Below are positions 27,062 to 35,627 of a stretch of DNA of 64,000 bases, piece by piece. This DNA is from Leptolinea sp964420995 (GTDB taxonomy: Bacteria; Chloroflexota; Anaerolineae; Anaerolineales; Anaerolineaceae). Under the pieces are notes generated by a model that saw nothing but the letters and a program-made list of their open reading frames with translations, did not search any database and was not told the DNA's origin. Location of the stretch: the NCBI GenBank assembly GCA_964420995.1, contig CAYQUX010000007.1, forward strand, positions 62,001-126,000, written 5' to 3'. Numbering within the stretch: the stretch's first letter is position 1; every line of letters starts with the position of its first letter. A program made the translations under genes and the position numbers.

Positions 27062-28132
27062 TTACCACTCAATATCATTGGATGTGGAGGGATCGCGGTT
27101 AACCATCTTTTGCACACCGCTGCCATCCACCGCGGCTTTGAAAATAGCCTGGATCTTTCCGCCATCTTTGGCGGTAACCGTACCGGAGAAACCGACCCAC
27201 TGACCATCAGGCGACCAGGAGACGTCCTGATCAACGGATGGCTGCTTTCCGCTCTGGTGGGTGATCTGCCGCAGATTGCTGCCGTCTTTGTTCATTATGT
27301 AGACCTCGTTCATACCGGACCGGTTCGAGAGGAAGGCAATCTGACTTCCATCTGGAGACCACGCGGAATCTTTATCATCGGCGGTGTTTTTGGTCAGGTT
27401 TAAATGGTTGCTGCCGTCAATATCCATCAGGTAGATTTCCCAGTTCCCATCCCGATGGGTGGAGAAAACGATGCGGTCATTGTTCGGCGACCAGTGCGGG
27501 AAATCATCTTCGGTTTTGTTTTTTGTCAATCGCACCTGATTGGTGCCTTTGGATGACATGATGTAGATTTCTCTGTTCTTGTCACGTTCAGAGGTGAACA
27601 CGAGCTGTTTCCCATCCGGTGACCAGTCAGGATTATGGTCATTACCTTCGCTGCTGGTCAGACGTGAGCGGTTTGCGCCGTCTGGATCCATGGTGTAGAT
27701 ATCTTTCAGTGTGTTTTTATCAAACGCATTACTCGAATCGGTGATGGCCGTGTAGGCGATCCGGCATCGATCTGGTGACCAGACCGGGTTGCCTTCCCAA
27801 ACCGTCCGGTCTGTAAGACGGGTGATCTCTGAACCGTCATCATAGGCGCTCAGGATATCGATATTGGTTGTGGCCAATGGATTCCAATCGGATGAAAAAA
27901 CTACCTTTTTGGCATTTTCCGGGCATTTGAATTTTTTAAAATAGGCGGTGTCCGGTTTTTTTGCCGGTTGGGTTGGTTGAACTGGTTGTACTGGTTGTAC
28001 TGGCTGTACCTGCTCAGGTGCCTTGGTCGGCTGTACCGGTTTTTCCTGTGCCTGTGAATCACCAGAAATCATGCTGCAGGCAGCTAAAAGAATGCAACCC
28101 ATTAGTACGATTAAAACTCGATAGTATTTCAT
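27062..28132 (-). CDS. TolB-like WD40/PD40 beta-propeller lipoprotein
   Basis: 356 residues. Lipobox LLAAC, a linker with QPV-QPV-QPV tandem units, then five to six PD40 blades marked by repeated P-x-WSPDG-x-x-I-x-F (VWSPDRCRIAY, DWSPDGKQLVF, HWSPNNDRIVF, AWSPDGSQIAF, SWSPDGQWVGF) and I/Y-x-M-x-x-DG turns. Resembles the C-terminal propeller of TolB without the N-terminal domain. Probably a protein-protein interaction scaffold outside the membrane. Confidence 0.88.
   Translation of the reverse strand: MKYYRVLIVLMGCILLAACSMISGDSQAQEKPVQPTKAPEQVQPVQPVQPVQPTQPAKKPDTAYFKKFKCPENAKKVVFSSDWNPLATTNIDILSAYDDGSEITRLTDRTVWEGNPVWSPDRCRIAYTAITDSSNAFDKNTLKDIYTMDPDGANRSRLTSSEGNDHNPDWSPDGKQLVFTSERDKNREIYIMSSKGTNQVRLTKNKTEDDFPHWSPNNDRIVFSTHRDGNWEIYLMDIDGSNHLNLTKNTADDKDSAWSPDGSQIAFLSNRSGMNEVYIMNKDGSNLRQITHQSGKQPSVDQDVSWSPDGQWVGFSGTVTAKDGGKIQAIFKAAVDGSGVQKMVNRDPSTSNDIEW
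27970..28012. repeat. short tandem repeat coding QPV units
   Basis: Near-identical 9-base units (plus-strand CTGGTTGTA) repeat about four times inside the linker of the propeller lipoprotein. Likely prone to length change by slippage. Confidence 0.6.
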
Positions 28133-28225
28133 CTTCCCTCTTCCATGTGTTCAAAAATCCGCTTTCTTTAATTATACGCTTTCCTTAAATTTCTTTGAAT
28201 GGAAATATCCCCACACAGAAAGGTA

Positions 28226-28861
28226 TCAGGCAATCCCTTCGTATTCCGCAGCCAATTGTTCAAAATAGGCGGCCATGGCCATGTGCCGTTGATCGGCCAT
28301 ACGCTTCGCGGACTCGGTAAAGAGACGTTCTCGTACCCTGCGCAGCTTGAATAGGTATTCGTGATAGGAGGAATGGTGTTCACCATCAATTTCTTTGCCG
28401 GATTGGATAAATTGCTCGCTTGGGCGTTCATAAAAAGGCTCACCGGCCAGAACTGAGTAGGCGATGGTGCGGGCTGTTCCGATGGCACCGATGACATCCA
28501 GCTTGTCAGCGTCAAAAAGGACTTTCGCTTCGATCGTCTCTGGAAGGTCTTCTTTTCCGCGGTAGCGATGCGCCCGGATGGCGTGCTGAACGGCTCGAAT
28601 GCGTTCCAGCGGCCACCCTTCCTTCGTTAATACCTCCTCTGCGAAGAAAGCCGAAGCCAGGTGGTGTTCAGCCCTGCCGGCGCCGCCGGGTTCCGCCCCG
28701 CGGGAATCGTGCAGCAGGGCGGCTGCTTCCAGAATTTGCAGGTCGGCGCCCTCTTCCTGACCAAGCTTCATAGCGGTGTGGTACACGCGCAGAACGTGTT
28801 CAAAATCATGGACGGCGTCTTCACCAGAGTAAAAGGCGCGAGCCTGTTCGACGGTTGGCAT
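28226..28861 (-). CDS. HD-domain phosphohydrolase
   Basis: 211 residues. Metal ligands of an HD domain are visible: H in DFEHVLRVYH, the HD pair in ALLHDSRG and D in DADKLDVIGAIG. It matches the YedJ-like branch of small HD hydrolases, whose substrate (nucleotide or small phosphate ester) is not settled. It starts nine bases after the hutI stop on the same strand, so the two probably share a message. Confidence 0.85.
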   Translation of the reverse strand: MPTVEQARAFYSGEDAVHDFEHVLRVYHTAMKLGQEEGADLQILEAAALLHDSRGAEPGGAGRAEHHLASAFFAEEVLTKEGWPLERIRAVQHAIRAHRYRGKEDLPETIEAKVLFDADKLDVIGAIGTARTIAYSVLAGEPFYERPSEQFIQSGKEIDGEHHSSYHEYLFKLRRVRERLFTESAKRMADQRHMAMAAYFEQLAAEYEGIA

Positions 28862-28870
28862 GGATAACCT

Positions 28871-30124
28871 CTAAAGAATGGGAATAATGCGGCCTTTTTT
28901 AATGACCGTTGCGACCAGGTTCTCACCGAAACGATATCCCAGGTGGCGGTAATCACAGACCGACAGCAGGATCATATCCGCCTGTTTGCCGGGCTCGATC
29001 GAACCAATCCGGTCAGCCCGTTGAATGGCAGCCGCCGCGTTGATGGTTGCCGCGGCAATTGCCCCGGCGGGGGTCAATTTTAACGCGCGGCAGGCCAGCG
29101 CAATGACAAATTGCATATTCTCACACCACGCGGTGCCGGGGTTGCAATCTGTGGCCAATGCCAGCAGGCCTCCGGCATCCAGAATCTGACGGGCAGGTGT
29201 GTAATGGGTTTCTGCCAGACCAAAAGGAGTACAGGGTAAAGCCACGGCCACGGTATTGCTGCCTGCCAGGGCAGATATATCGGCTTCCGACGTTTTTACC
29301 AGATGGTCGGCGGATGCCGCACCCAGTTCGGCGGCCAGGCTCGCGCCGCCCAGGTTGTCAAACTCGTCGGCGTGAATCTTTAACGGGTATCCAAGGTCTC
29401 GGGCGGTTGTCAGGACGCAACGGGATTGCTTGAGGGAAAACGCGCCGGTCTCACAAAATACATCCACAAATGGGAGCGGTCTCCCCGCGCCATTTTTCTG
29501 CCACCATTCCTTCGCGGCGGGCAGCATTTTTTCACAAATCAGGCGGGTATAACCGTCCGGGTCGGTTTTGTATTCCGGGGCAATGGCGTGAGCCGGGAGG
29601 AATGTGGGCACAATTTCAAGAGGGCCTTCTTTATCCAGGTCAAGCAAAACCCGAAGCTGTTCCAATTCTGACGAGATCTCAAGGCCGTACCCTGTTTTCG
29701 CTTCCACGGTTGTGGTTCCAAAACGCAGCATGGAACGAGCCCGGGTGCGGGTTTGCAAATACAACTGGTCATAGTCCGCGTCGCGGGTGGCTTCGACAGT
29801 TGAGATGATGCCTCCACCGGCAGCCAGGATTTCCAGGTAGGTGCGCCCTTCAAGGCGCATTTCAAATTCCACCGCCCGATCGCCGGCCCACACCAGGTGG
29901 GTGTGTGGATCAACAAATCCCGGAAGGACTACTTTTCCGTTGGCGTCCAGCCGCCGTTCGTCGGGATATTTCGTGATCAGGTCATCTTCCAGACCGACAG
30001 CTTCGATCGTGTCTCCCCGAACCAGAACAGCGCCCCGTTCAATAATTCCGAGCTTCCCCAACTCGCCACCCCGTTGCGGTCCGCCCTTTATGGTAAGCAA
30101 TTGCGAGATGTTGTGAATTATCAT
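28871..30124 (-). CDS. hutI: imidazolonepropionase
   Basis: 417 residues, the usual HutI length. It opens the ring of imidazolone-5-propanoate in histidine degradation. Seen: amidohydrolase metal motif PGFVDPHTHLVWAG (H-x-H), TVEAKTGYGLE, KIHADEFDN (metal His), DHLVKT, and the catalytic Asp in ALATDCNPGTAW. No hutH, hutU or hutG is in the window, so the pathway would be dispersed or incomplete. A short inverted repeat lies just before its ATG. Confidence 0.93.
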   Translation of the reverse strand: MIIHNISQLLTIKGGPQRGGELGKLGIIERGAVLVRGDTIEAVGLEDDLITKYPDERRLDANGKVVLPGFVDPHTHLVWAGDRAVEFEMRLEGRTYLEILAAGGGIISTVEATRDADYDQLYLQTRTRARSMLRFGTTTVEAKTGYGLEISSELEQLRVLLDLDKEGPLEIVPTFLPAHAIAPEYKTDPDGYTRLICEKMLPAAKEWWQKNGAGRPLPFVDVFCETGAFSLKQSRCVLTTARDLGYPLKIHADEFDNLGGASLAAELGAASADHLVKTSEADISALAGSNTVAVALPCTPFGLAETHYTPARQILDAGGLLALATDCNPGTAWCENMQFVIALACRALKLTPAGAIAAATINAAAAIQRADRIGSIEPGKQADMILLSVCDYRHLGYRFGENLVATVIKKGRIIPIL

Positions 30125-30145
30125 AGTTAAATATTATCATTAACT
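30125..30145. promoter_or_regulatory. inverted repeat in the hutI / 30185 divergent region
   Basis: AGTTAA (30125-30130) and TTAACT (30140-30145) with a 9-base AT spacer occupy most of the 60-bp space between divergent starts, beginning next to the hutI ATG. A shared operator is possible. Confidence 0.35.
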
Positions 30146-30184
30146 GAACCAGGGAATGTTTTTGTTTTTCCCGGAGGAGTAATC

Positions 30185-30454
30185 ATGAAGAATTCCCTGT
30201 GCCCCATCTGTCAATGTTCCGTTCCATTTGATCCTCGATATCCGAAGGCTGTATGCGCTGCGTGCATACGTAAAGCGGTTGATCCGCAGGGGCGGCGGGT
30301 TGTTTTTTTCAACACTGATCTGGGAGGCGGACTGACCGGCAGGTATGAAGATGATGGTTCGGAATACGCGTCCAACCGATGCCTGATCGATGGGTTCGTG
30401 TGCCAGGCGGAGGAGCGACATATGGGTGGGGTGGTGATCCAATTGTCATGTTGA
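30185..30454 (+). CDS. small zinc-ribbon-like protein of unknown function
   Basis: 89 residues. Four cysteines pair as CPIC (6-9) and CAAC (24-27 region), a likely zinc ribbon, followed by a beta-rich part (VVFFNTDLGGGLTGRY) and two more cysteines near the end (NRCLIDGFVC). GGAGGAGT precedes the ATG. I do not know the family by name. Divergent from hutI. Confidence 0.65.
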   Translation: MKNSLCPICQCSVPFDPRYPKAVCAACIRKAVDPQGRRVVFFNTDLGGGLTGRYEDDGSEYASNRCLIDGFVCQAEERHMGGVVIQLSC

Positions 30455-30495
30455 TGGGTGAGTGATCCCCCGTTTTATTTTTTTGTCGTACCGGC

Positions 30496-31659
30496 TCAAT
30501 TTTCGGCTCGTTTGACCCTGGGGAGAGTAAGAAGTCCGACCAGATTTACAAGCATGGCGGCGATCACATTCAAAGTGAATCCACCCTGGGTATAAAGGCG
30601 TGGACCGAGAAACATGCCTGTGGCCATCCCGAGTGAGCTGGCGGCTAAAAAGACAGCCATCAATGTGGCGCGCGCGGGTGGCAATACCTCTGTCATCAAA
30701 GGCAGGGAGGCTACCAGGGTAATCTCAAACGAAAGGTAGAAAATAAACAACCAGATCAACGCGCCGGTGACCGATCCATTAATAAAAAAAGGTAACACCG
30801 CGGAAAGAATGTTCACCATGAATCCGGCTGTGATGGTACGGCGTTTACCAAACCGGTCGACAAAGGCGCCCACAATGCCTTCACCAGCCAGTTCCGCGAA
30901 CCCGATAACCGTGGCAGCCGCGCCGATGGCCGCGATCTTCATCTCAAAGGCCTCTTCCATCCAGACCCCGTAGATCACGCTGATCAGGTTATTCCCCATG
31001 ATCACCAGGAATCCCATTAACAACCCGAACATGGCGGCCGGGGTTTTCAAGATCAACATAAACCGGGATTTTCCGGCGTCATCTTCAACCAGTTTAACGG
31101 GGGGAAGGGCGGGGACCAGCAAGACTACCGCGGCAATGGAAAGCACACCCAGAATGAACAGCCATAAAAATGGTGATTGCCATCCGGCGCGGGTGATCAG
31201 TACTCCAATGAGTGGAACGCCGATGATGAACGCGCCTGCCCAGCTAACCTCCAGGATGGAAAGGGTTAATCCCCGTTTTTCATAAGGGACTTTGTCGCCC
31301 ACATACGCCTGAACGGCGGGAACAAAAATGTTATTGCCAAGGCTGGCCAACAGCAGCGCGATCAAAAACGCTGTGTATGCCGGCCAGATCAACATCAAAC
31401 CCACCCCAAGCGTGTAAATGGTCAACCCCAGCAGCATACCTGCCTTGCGGCCGCGGCGATCGGCGATTTCGGCCAGAAATGGACCTACCGCGCTGGCTGC
31501 CATGGACGCGGAAACCGCCGTGGCCATGGCGGTCATATCCGAGCCCACGCCCCTGGCAAACACCAGCAGAAACGGACCAACCATTCGGATACTAGCGTTG
31601 GTGGCTGTTCGAATTACCAGAAAGACAAACACCTGAAAAGAGAAGCTTTTTTCCCGCAT
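30496..31659 (-). CDS. major facilitator superfamily transporter
   Basis: 387 residues with about twelve membrane spans. MFS markers: ADRRGRKAGMLLG in the loop after TM2 (motif A) and a second DRFGKRRTITAGF in the C-terminal half. Drug or sugar efflux is typical for this size, but no substrate signature is evident. No regulator adjoining except the Rrf2 gene 178 bases upstream on the same strand. Confidence 0.88.
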   Translation of the reverse strand: MREKSFSFQVFVFLVIRTATNASIRMVGPFLLVFARGVGSDMTAMATAVSASMAASAVGPFLAEIADRRGRKAGMLLGLTIYTLGVGLMLIWPAYTAFLIALLLASLGNNIFVPAVQAYVGDKVPYEKRGLTLSILEVSWAGAFIIGVPLIGVLITRAGWQSPFLWLFILGVLSIAAVVLLVPALPPVKLVEDDAGKSRFMLILKTPAAMFGLLMGFLVIMGNNLISVIYGVWMEEAFEMKIAAIGAAATVIGFAELAGEGIVGAFVDRFGKRRTITAGFMVNILSAVLPFFINGSVTGALIWLFIFYLSFEITLVASLPLMTEVLPPARATLMAVFLAASSLGMATGMFLGPRLYTQGGFTLNVIAAMLVNLVGLLTLPRVKRAEN

Positions 31660-31837
31660 ATTAACCTTAATGGAATGATGGCGCCGATAATAAGGTGAAA
31701 AATATTAAGCCATCATAGAGATAATTCCCAACAGATGGAATGTGAGTGTATGATAATACTACCCAACTAAAAAAATGTTCGGGTTTGAGCGAATTGCCTG
31801 AGATTTGATGGGTTATGGTTGGGTGGGGAGAAAGAAC

Positions 31838-32248
31838 CTATAAAGCCGTGGTCTTGACCAACGTGGCAAAAGTAGTCTTCTTGAGCCTATTCACCAAATC
31901 TATTTGAGCCTCACACCATATGGAATGGATGGGGCAATCGGGACCGTTGGGGCATACCGACGGGTTCAGGGTGCATTCATTCAGCGAGATGGGTCCATCT
32001 ATGGCTTCCACAACGTCAAGAATGGATACTTTTTCTGGCGCAACAGCCAATGAAACACCCCCCCGGGCCCCGCGCGATGTGTGAATCAGTCCGGCAATGG
32101 ATAACTGCGATATGATTTTGGCGAGAAAGGATGGTGGAATGGACTGCTCATCGGCGATCTGGCTGGTAGCTGCGCGCTGATTGGGAGGAAGTTGGGCCAG
32201 AAAAAGCATGGCCCGTAGCGCATAGTCTGCTTGTTTTGTGATCTGCAT
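31838..32248 (-). CDS. Rrf2-family transcription regulator
   Basis: 136 residues. Winged helix start ITKQADYALRAMLFLAQ, recognition region PPSFLAKIISQLSIAGLIHTSRGARGG, then a cysteine set in the effector loop (C, C, C spaced as in CTLNPSVCPNGPDCP, plus C at IWC). This loop binds an Fe-S cluster in IscR/NsrR relatives, so iron, NO or redox sensing is likely. Upstream inverted 10-mers may be its own operators. Confidence 0.88.
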   Translation of the reverse strand: MQITKQADYALRAMLFLAQLPPNQRAATSQIADEQSIPPSFLAKIISQLSIAGLIHTSRGARGGVSLAVAPEKVSILDVVEAIDGPISLNECTLNPSVCPNGPDCPIHSIWCEAQIDLVNRLKKTTFATLVKTTAL

Positions 32249-32254
32249 GGCACC

Positions 32255-32316
32255 TCAAATTATGATTATCAGATAAAAATACTCCAATTGAAGTTTAACG
32301 GTGAACCATAATTTGA
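32255..32316. promoter_or_regulatory. paired inverted 10-mers between rrf2 and mscL
   Basis: TCAAATTATG (32255-32264) and its exact reverse complement CATAATTTGA (32307-32316) lie 52 bases start to start, close to five helical turns, just upstream of the Rrf2 ATG. Fits autoregulation by two bound dimers or a looped repressor. Confidence 0.45.
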
Positions 32317-32427
32317 ACAAGTGATTTCCATCATCGCTTTGGATGACATTATTCGAAGGAAATGCGGACAGGGGTTTTATTAACGGTATAAATCTCTATA
32401 ATGAGTATAAAAATGGAGGAGGGCGGT

Positions 32428-32856
32428 ATGATCAAAGAATTCAAGCAATTCATCATGCGGGGAAATGTTCTTGATCTGGCGGTGGGCATTATCATTGGCG
32501 GCGCGTTTGGCAAGATCGTTTCGTCCCTTGTGGATGACATCATCATGCCTCCCATCGGGCTGTTGCTGGGAAAGGTGGATTTCACCAACCTGTTCCTGTC
32601 TCTGGATGGAAAAATGTACGCCTCTCTGACCGCGGCGAAAGATGCCGGCGCGCCTACCTGGAACTATGGACTCTTCATTAACACCCTCATTAATTTCCTG
32701 ATCGTGGCGTTTGCCATCTTCCTGTTGATCAAACAGGTCAACCGTTTCCAGAAGCCGGAGCCGGAAAAGGCCCCGGATACCAAAGATTGCCCGTATTGCC
32801 ATACGGCTATTCCTATTAATGCCACACGCTGCCCGCACTGCACGTCACAACTTTAA
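32428..32856 (+). CDS. mscL: large-conductance mechanosensitive channel with zinc-ribbon tail
   Basis: 142 residues. N-terminal amphipathic helix and TM1 (FIMRGNVLDLAVGIIIGGAFG, KIVSSLVDDIIMPPIG), periplasmic loop, TM2 (INFLIVAFAIFLLIK). The tail carries CPYC and CPHC, a zinc ribbon known in some MscL branches instead of the E. coli helical bundle. The channel opens under membrane tension to release solutes in hypo-osmotic shock, relevant to the compatible-solute genes at 55-60 kb. ATG 32428 follows GGAGGAGGGCGG. Confidence 0.93.
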   Translation: MIKEFKQFIMRGNVLDLAVGIIIGGAFGKIVSSLVDDIIMPPIGLLLGKVDFTNLFLSLDGKMYASLTAAKDAGAPTWNYGLFINTLINFLIVAFAIFLLIKQVNRFQKPEPEKAPDTKDCPYCHTAIPINATRCPHCTSQL

Positions 32857-32925
32857 AACCTGGCTGCACCCTGGCGGGTGAAAAAACCGTATACGGGGTA
32901 GTTCATCGCACAAAGGAGAGATTTC

Positions 32926-33255
32926 ATGAACGACCTTTGGGTCACCACGGCATTTGGTTTTGAAGGCTATAAAGTTACCCGCCACCTGGGCGTGGTGAGA
33001 GGCATCACAGTGCGTTCGCGCAGTATGCTGGGAAACATTGCCGGCAGCATTCAGACGATTTTTGGCGGCAACATCAGCATTTACACGGAACTCTGCGAAC
33101 ACGCGCGATCTGAAGCCTTTGACCTGATGGTTCAGCACGCCAGGGCGATGGGAGCCAACGCCATCATCGGCATGCGCTACGACGCCAATGATGTGATGGA
33201 GGGGGTAACCGAAGTGCTGGCTTATGGAACGGCTGTGATCATAGAGAACGCCTGA
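32926..33255 (+). CDS. YbjQ/UPF0145 family protein
   Basis: 109 residues. Family pattern: T-T-x-x-x-x-G-Y-x-V start, GVVRGITVRSRS, A-R-S-E-A-F-D-L-M, MGANAIIGMRYD, and AYGTAVII. It forms pentameric rings with unknown role; some members bind metals or heavy-metal sensing has been proposed. Follows mscL by 69 bases. Confidence 0.88.
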   Translation: MNDLWVTTAFGFEGYKVTRHLGVVRGITVRSRSMLGNIAGSIQTIFGGNISIYTELCEHARSEAFDLMVQHARAMGANAIIGMRYDANDVMEGVTEVLAYGTAVIIENA

Positions 33256-33443
33256 TTGAATCAACCTGGTCCCCGCACAGTATTATGTCAGGTGCCACAG
33301 GCTGCTTGCCCGGCTTCATCAGGCCGACGGTTGACCTGATTTGAGGTAGAATCGGGGCGTACTTACCGGTTTAGCCAACTTTTTGTGATTATCCTGTGGA
33401 GCGGCTGGCCTGCTCCTTTTTTTATAAGGAGTCTGGTTTTGTG

Positions 33444-34277
33444 ATGAACAAGGGACGCAAACAAATCTTATTAACCAATGATGACAGCATTAAATCGCCC
33501 GGGCTGTGGGCGGCCGCGGAGTCGCTTTCCACCCTGGGTTTTGTGACCATCGTCGCCCCCCGCGAGCAGGCCAGCGGCATGGGGCGCAGCATGCCATCCA
33601 CCTCGGATGGGAAGATCACCACCACCGAACTGCATATTGGCGAACAGGTGTGGGAGGTGTATGCCGTGGGCGGCACACCCACTCAGACGGTGCAGCATGC
33701 CATCCTGGAGATCATGCCGGTCAAGCCCGACCTGGTGGTTTCGGGGATCAACTATGGGGAGAACCTGGCGTCTGACCTGACCTCATCCGGCACGTTTGGC
33801 GCCGCGCTGGAAGCCGCCTCGATGGGTATTCCCGCCCTGGCTGCCAGCCTGCAATTAAAGAACGTGGTGGAAGATTACCTCAGCCATTCGACTGATTTTG
33901 ATTTTTCCGCCGCTGCGCACTTTACGCGGCTTGTGGCGAATTTTATGTTGAATTCCCCGCTGCCAGACGATGTTGACCTGATGAATTTGTGCGTGCCGCA
34001 TGACGCGACCGTGAATTCACCGATCCACATGACACGCCAGTCCAGGCAGCGTTATTTCATTCCATTTTCGAACCGTAAAGGTGATTGGGACGAGAGCGGC
34101 GCGCTGGCGGCTTTCACGACAGTTTCAGAAGAAAAAATGGTTCCCGGGACGGATGTGTACACGTTGATCAAAGAAAAGGCGGTATCCGTCACCCCGCTCA
34201 GCCTGGATATGACTGCGCGGGTTTCATTACCCGAACTTGAAAAGGAATTCTGCAAGTCGGCTGACTGCCTGGATTGA
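33444..34277 (+). CDS. surE: 5'-nucleotidase SurE
   Basis: 277 residues. SurE motifs: ILLTNDDSIKSPGL (metal Asp-Asp), VAPREQASGMGRSMP, VVSGINYGENLASD and the GTFGAALEAASMGIPALA helix. It removes phosphate from nucleoside monophosphates and short polyphosphate. The AAGGAG at 33426-33431 serves GTG 33441 or ATG 33444; I use ATG. Upstream residues of the open frame look non-coding. Confidence 0.92.
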   Translation: MNKGRKQILLTNDDSIKSPGLWAAAESLSTLGFVTIVAPREQASGMGRSMPSTSDGKITTTELHIGEQVWEVYAVGGTPTQTVQHAILEIMPVKPDLVVSGINYGENLASDLTSSGTFGAALEAASMGIPALAASLQLKNVVEDYLSHSTDFDFSAAAHFTRLVANFMLNSPLPDDVDLMNLCVPHDATVNSPIHMTRQSRQRYFIPFSNRKGDWDESGALAAFTTVSEEKMVPGTDVYTLIKEKAVSVTPLSLDMTARVSLPELEKEFCKSADCLD

Positions 34278-34299
34278 ATGGCTCTGATATAAAAACCAA

Positions 34300-34329
34300 A
34301 AAACAGCGCCCAAACGGGAGCGCTGTTTT
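34300..34329. terminator. bidirectional terminator between surE and ychF
   Basis: AAAACAGCGC (34300-34309) pairs with GCGCTGTTTT (34320-34329), 10-base loop, A-run before and T-run after, between convergent stops. Confidence 0.8.
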
Positions 34330-34356
34330 AGTTAGTCATCTGTTGCGCAGACCTGC

Positions 34357-35424
34357 CTAAATATTAAACCGGATATTCAGAATATCCCCATCCAGCACGA
34401 TATATTCCTTGCCTTCCAGCCGCAGGCGGCCTTTGGCTTTGGCTTCGTTCATGCCGCCCAGTGCCATCAAATCGTCATACGACACCACCTCGGCGCGGAT
34501 GAAACCCTTCTGCAGGTCGGTGTGGATCTCTCCGGCGGCTTCGGGGGCGGTCGCGCCGCGGCGGGTCGTCCAAGCGCGGACTTCGTCGGGGCCGACCGTG
34601 AAGAAGGACTGCAACCCGAGCAGGTCATACGACAGGCGGATCATGCGGTTCAGGCTGGGTTCAGTGATGCCGTATTCCTGCAGGAACATTTCGGCTTCAT
34701 CCGGCGGGAGCTGGGCGATATCCATCTCCAGTTTGGCCTGCAGCGCCACCACCTGACTGTGCGCGTGGGTATAGGTGACGGCAGGTTCCTTCTGCCCCTC
34801 GGAAAGGTTCATTACCACCAGCACCGGCTTGCGGCTGAGGAAGCCGAAACCGGCCAGCATTTTCTCTTCTTCCGCGGTGAGGGTCAGGTCGCGCAGAAGT
34901 TTGTCCTGTGACAGGTGCTCATGGAAACGGGTGAACAGTTCGTGCTCACGTTCGATGACCGCCTTGTCACGCCCGGCGCCCTTCTTTTTCTCTTCGACCA
35001 GCTTTTCCAGACGGCGCTCGACGGCGATCAGGTCGTTGAGGAGGAATTCGGAGTCCATGGCGGCCAGGTCGCGCAGCGCGTCGACGGAACCGTTGGGGTG
35101 CGGCACGTTCTCGTCTTCAAAGCAGCGCACCACGTGGATGAAACCGTCCATCTGGGTGAGGTTGTTGAGCAGGGTGCCCGAAATGCCGCTCTTGCCGGCG
35201 CTGCCGTCCAGCCCGGCGATGTCGGCGTAGGTCACCTTGGCATAGATGGTCTTTTTGGGCTGGAACATGGCCGAGAGTTTATCCACCCGGCTGTCGGGCA
35301 CGTCGACCACGGCTGTGTGCACTTCTATCTTGCCGGTGATGCCGGTGGGCTGGGTGGCGCGGGTGAGGGCGTTAAAGAGGGTGGTTTTACCGCTCTGGGG
35401 AAGTCCGATAATTCCAAGTTTCAT
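34357..35424 (-). CDS. ychF: redox-regulated Obg-like ATPase YchF
   Basis: 355 residues. G1 loop GLPQSGKTT (residues 7-15), G3 DIAG and the YchF-specific G4 NLSE in place of NKxD, which gives ATP preference; coiled-coil domain in the middle and TGS-like C-terminus (GFIRAEVVSYDDL). It binds the ribosome and 50S subunit and is linked to translation and oxidative response. Convergent with surE, divergent from the tRNA. Confidence 0.93.
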   Translation of the reverse strand: MKLGIIGLPQSGKTTLFNALTRATQPTGITGKIEVHTAVVDVPDSRVDKLSAMFQPKKTIYAKVTYADIAGLDGSAGKSGISGTLLNNLTQMDGFIHVVRCFEDENVPHPNGSVDALRDLAAMDSEFLLNDLIAVERRLEKLVEEKKKGAGRDKAVIEREHELFTRFHEHLSQDKLLRDLTLTAEEEKMLAGFGFLSRKPVLVVMNLSEGQKEPAVTYTHAHSQVVALQAKLEMDIAQLPPDEAEMFLQEYGITEPSLNRMIRLSYDLLGLQSFFTVGPDEVRAWTTRRGATAPEAAGEIHTDLQKGFIRAEVVSYDDLMALGGMNEAKAKGRLRLEGKEYIVLDGDILNIRFNI

Positions 35425-35438
35425 GGGTTCTAGAATCC

Positions 35439-35467
35439 TTGACCGAGTGATGATGTTCCGATATACT
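35439..35467 (+). promoter_or_regulatory. promoter of the tRNA-Leu gene
   Basis: TTGACC (35439-35444) and TATACT (35462-35467) are exactly 17 bases apart, ending eleven bases before the mature tRNA. One of the best sigma-70-like pairs in the window. Confidence 0.7.
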
Positions 35468-35477
35468 CAATGTGCTC

Positions 35478-35562
35478 GCCGGAGTGGCGGAATTGGCAGA
35501 CGCGCACGACTCAAAATCGTGTACCGTAAGGTATGTGGGTTCGATTCCCACCTTCGGCACCA
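35478..35562 (+). tRNA. tRNA-Leu (anticodon CAA)
   Basis: Acceptor arm GCCGGAG pairs with CTTCGGC at the 3' end, followed by A and an encoded CCA. The anticodon stem CACGA/TCGTG holds the loop CTCAAAA, anticodon CAA (reads TTG). The T-arm GTGGGTTCGATTCCCAC is standard and a long variable arm (GTACCGTAAGGTAT) marks a class II tRNA such as leucine. An AT-rich foreign-looking block begins right after it. Confidence 0.95.
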
Positions 35563-35627
35563 AAATTATAACATGCGCCCCGATTGGTTCGGGGCGCATG
35601 TAAATGATTAAGTGGTTTTCTGGACAA

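Noticed and set aside
27970..28012. Tandem repeats considered as a CRISPR-like array
   Set aside because: Units are ~9 bases without spacers and lie inside a coding linker; no CRISPR arrays or cas genes were seen anywhere in the window.
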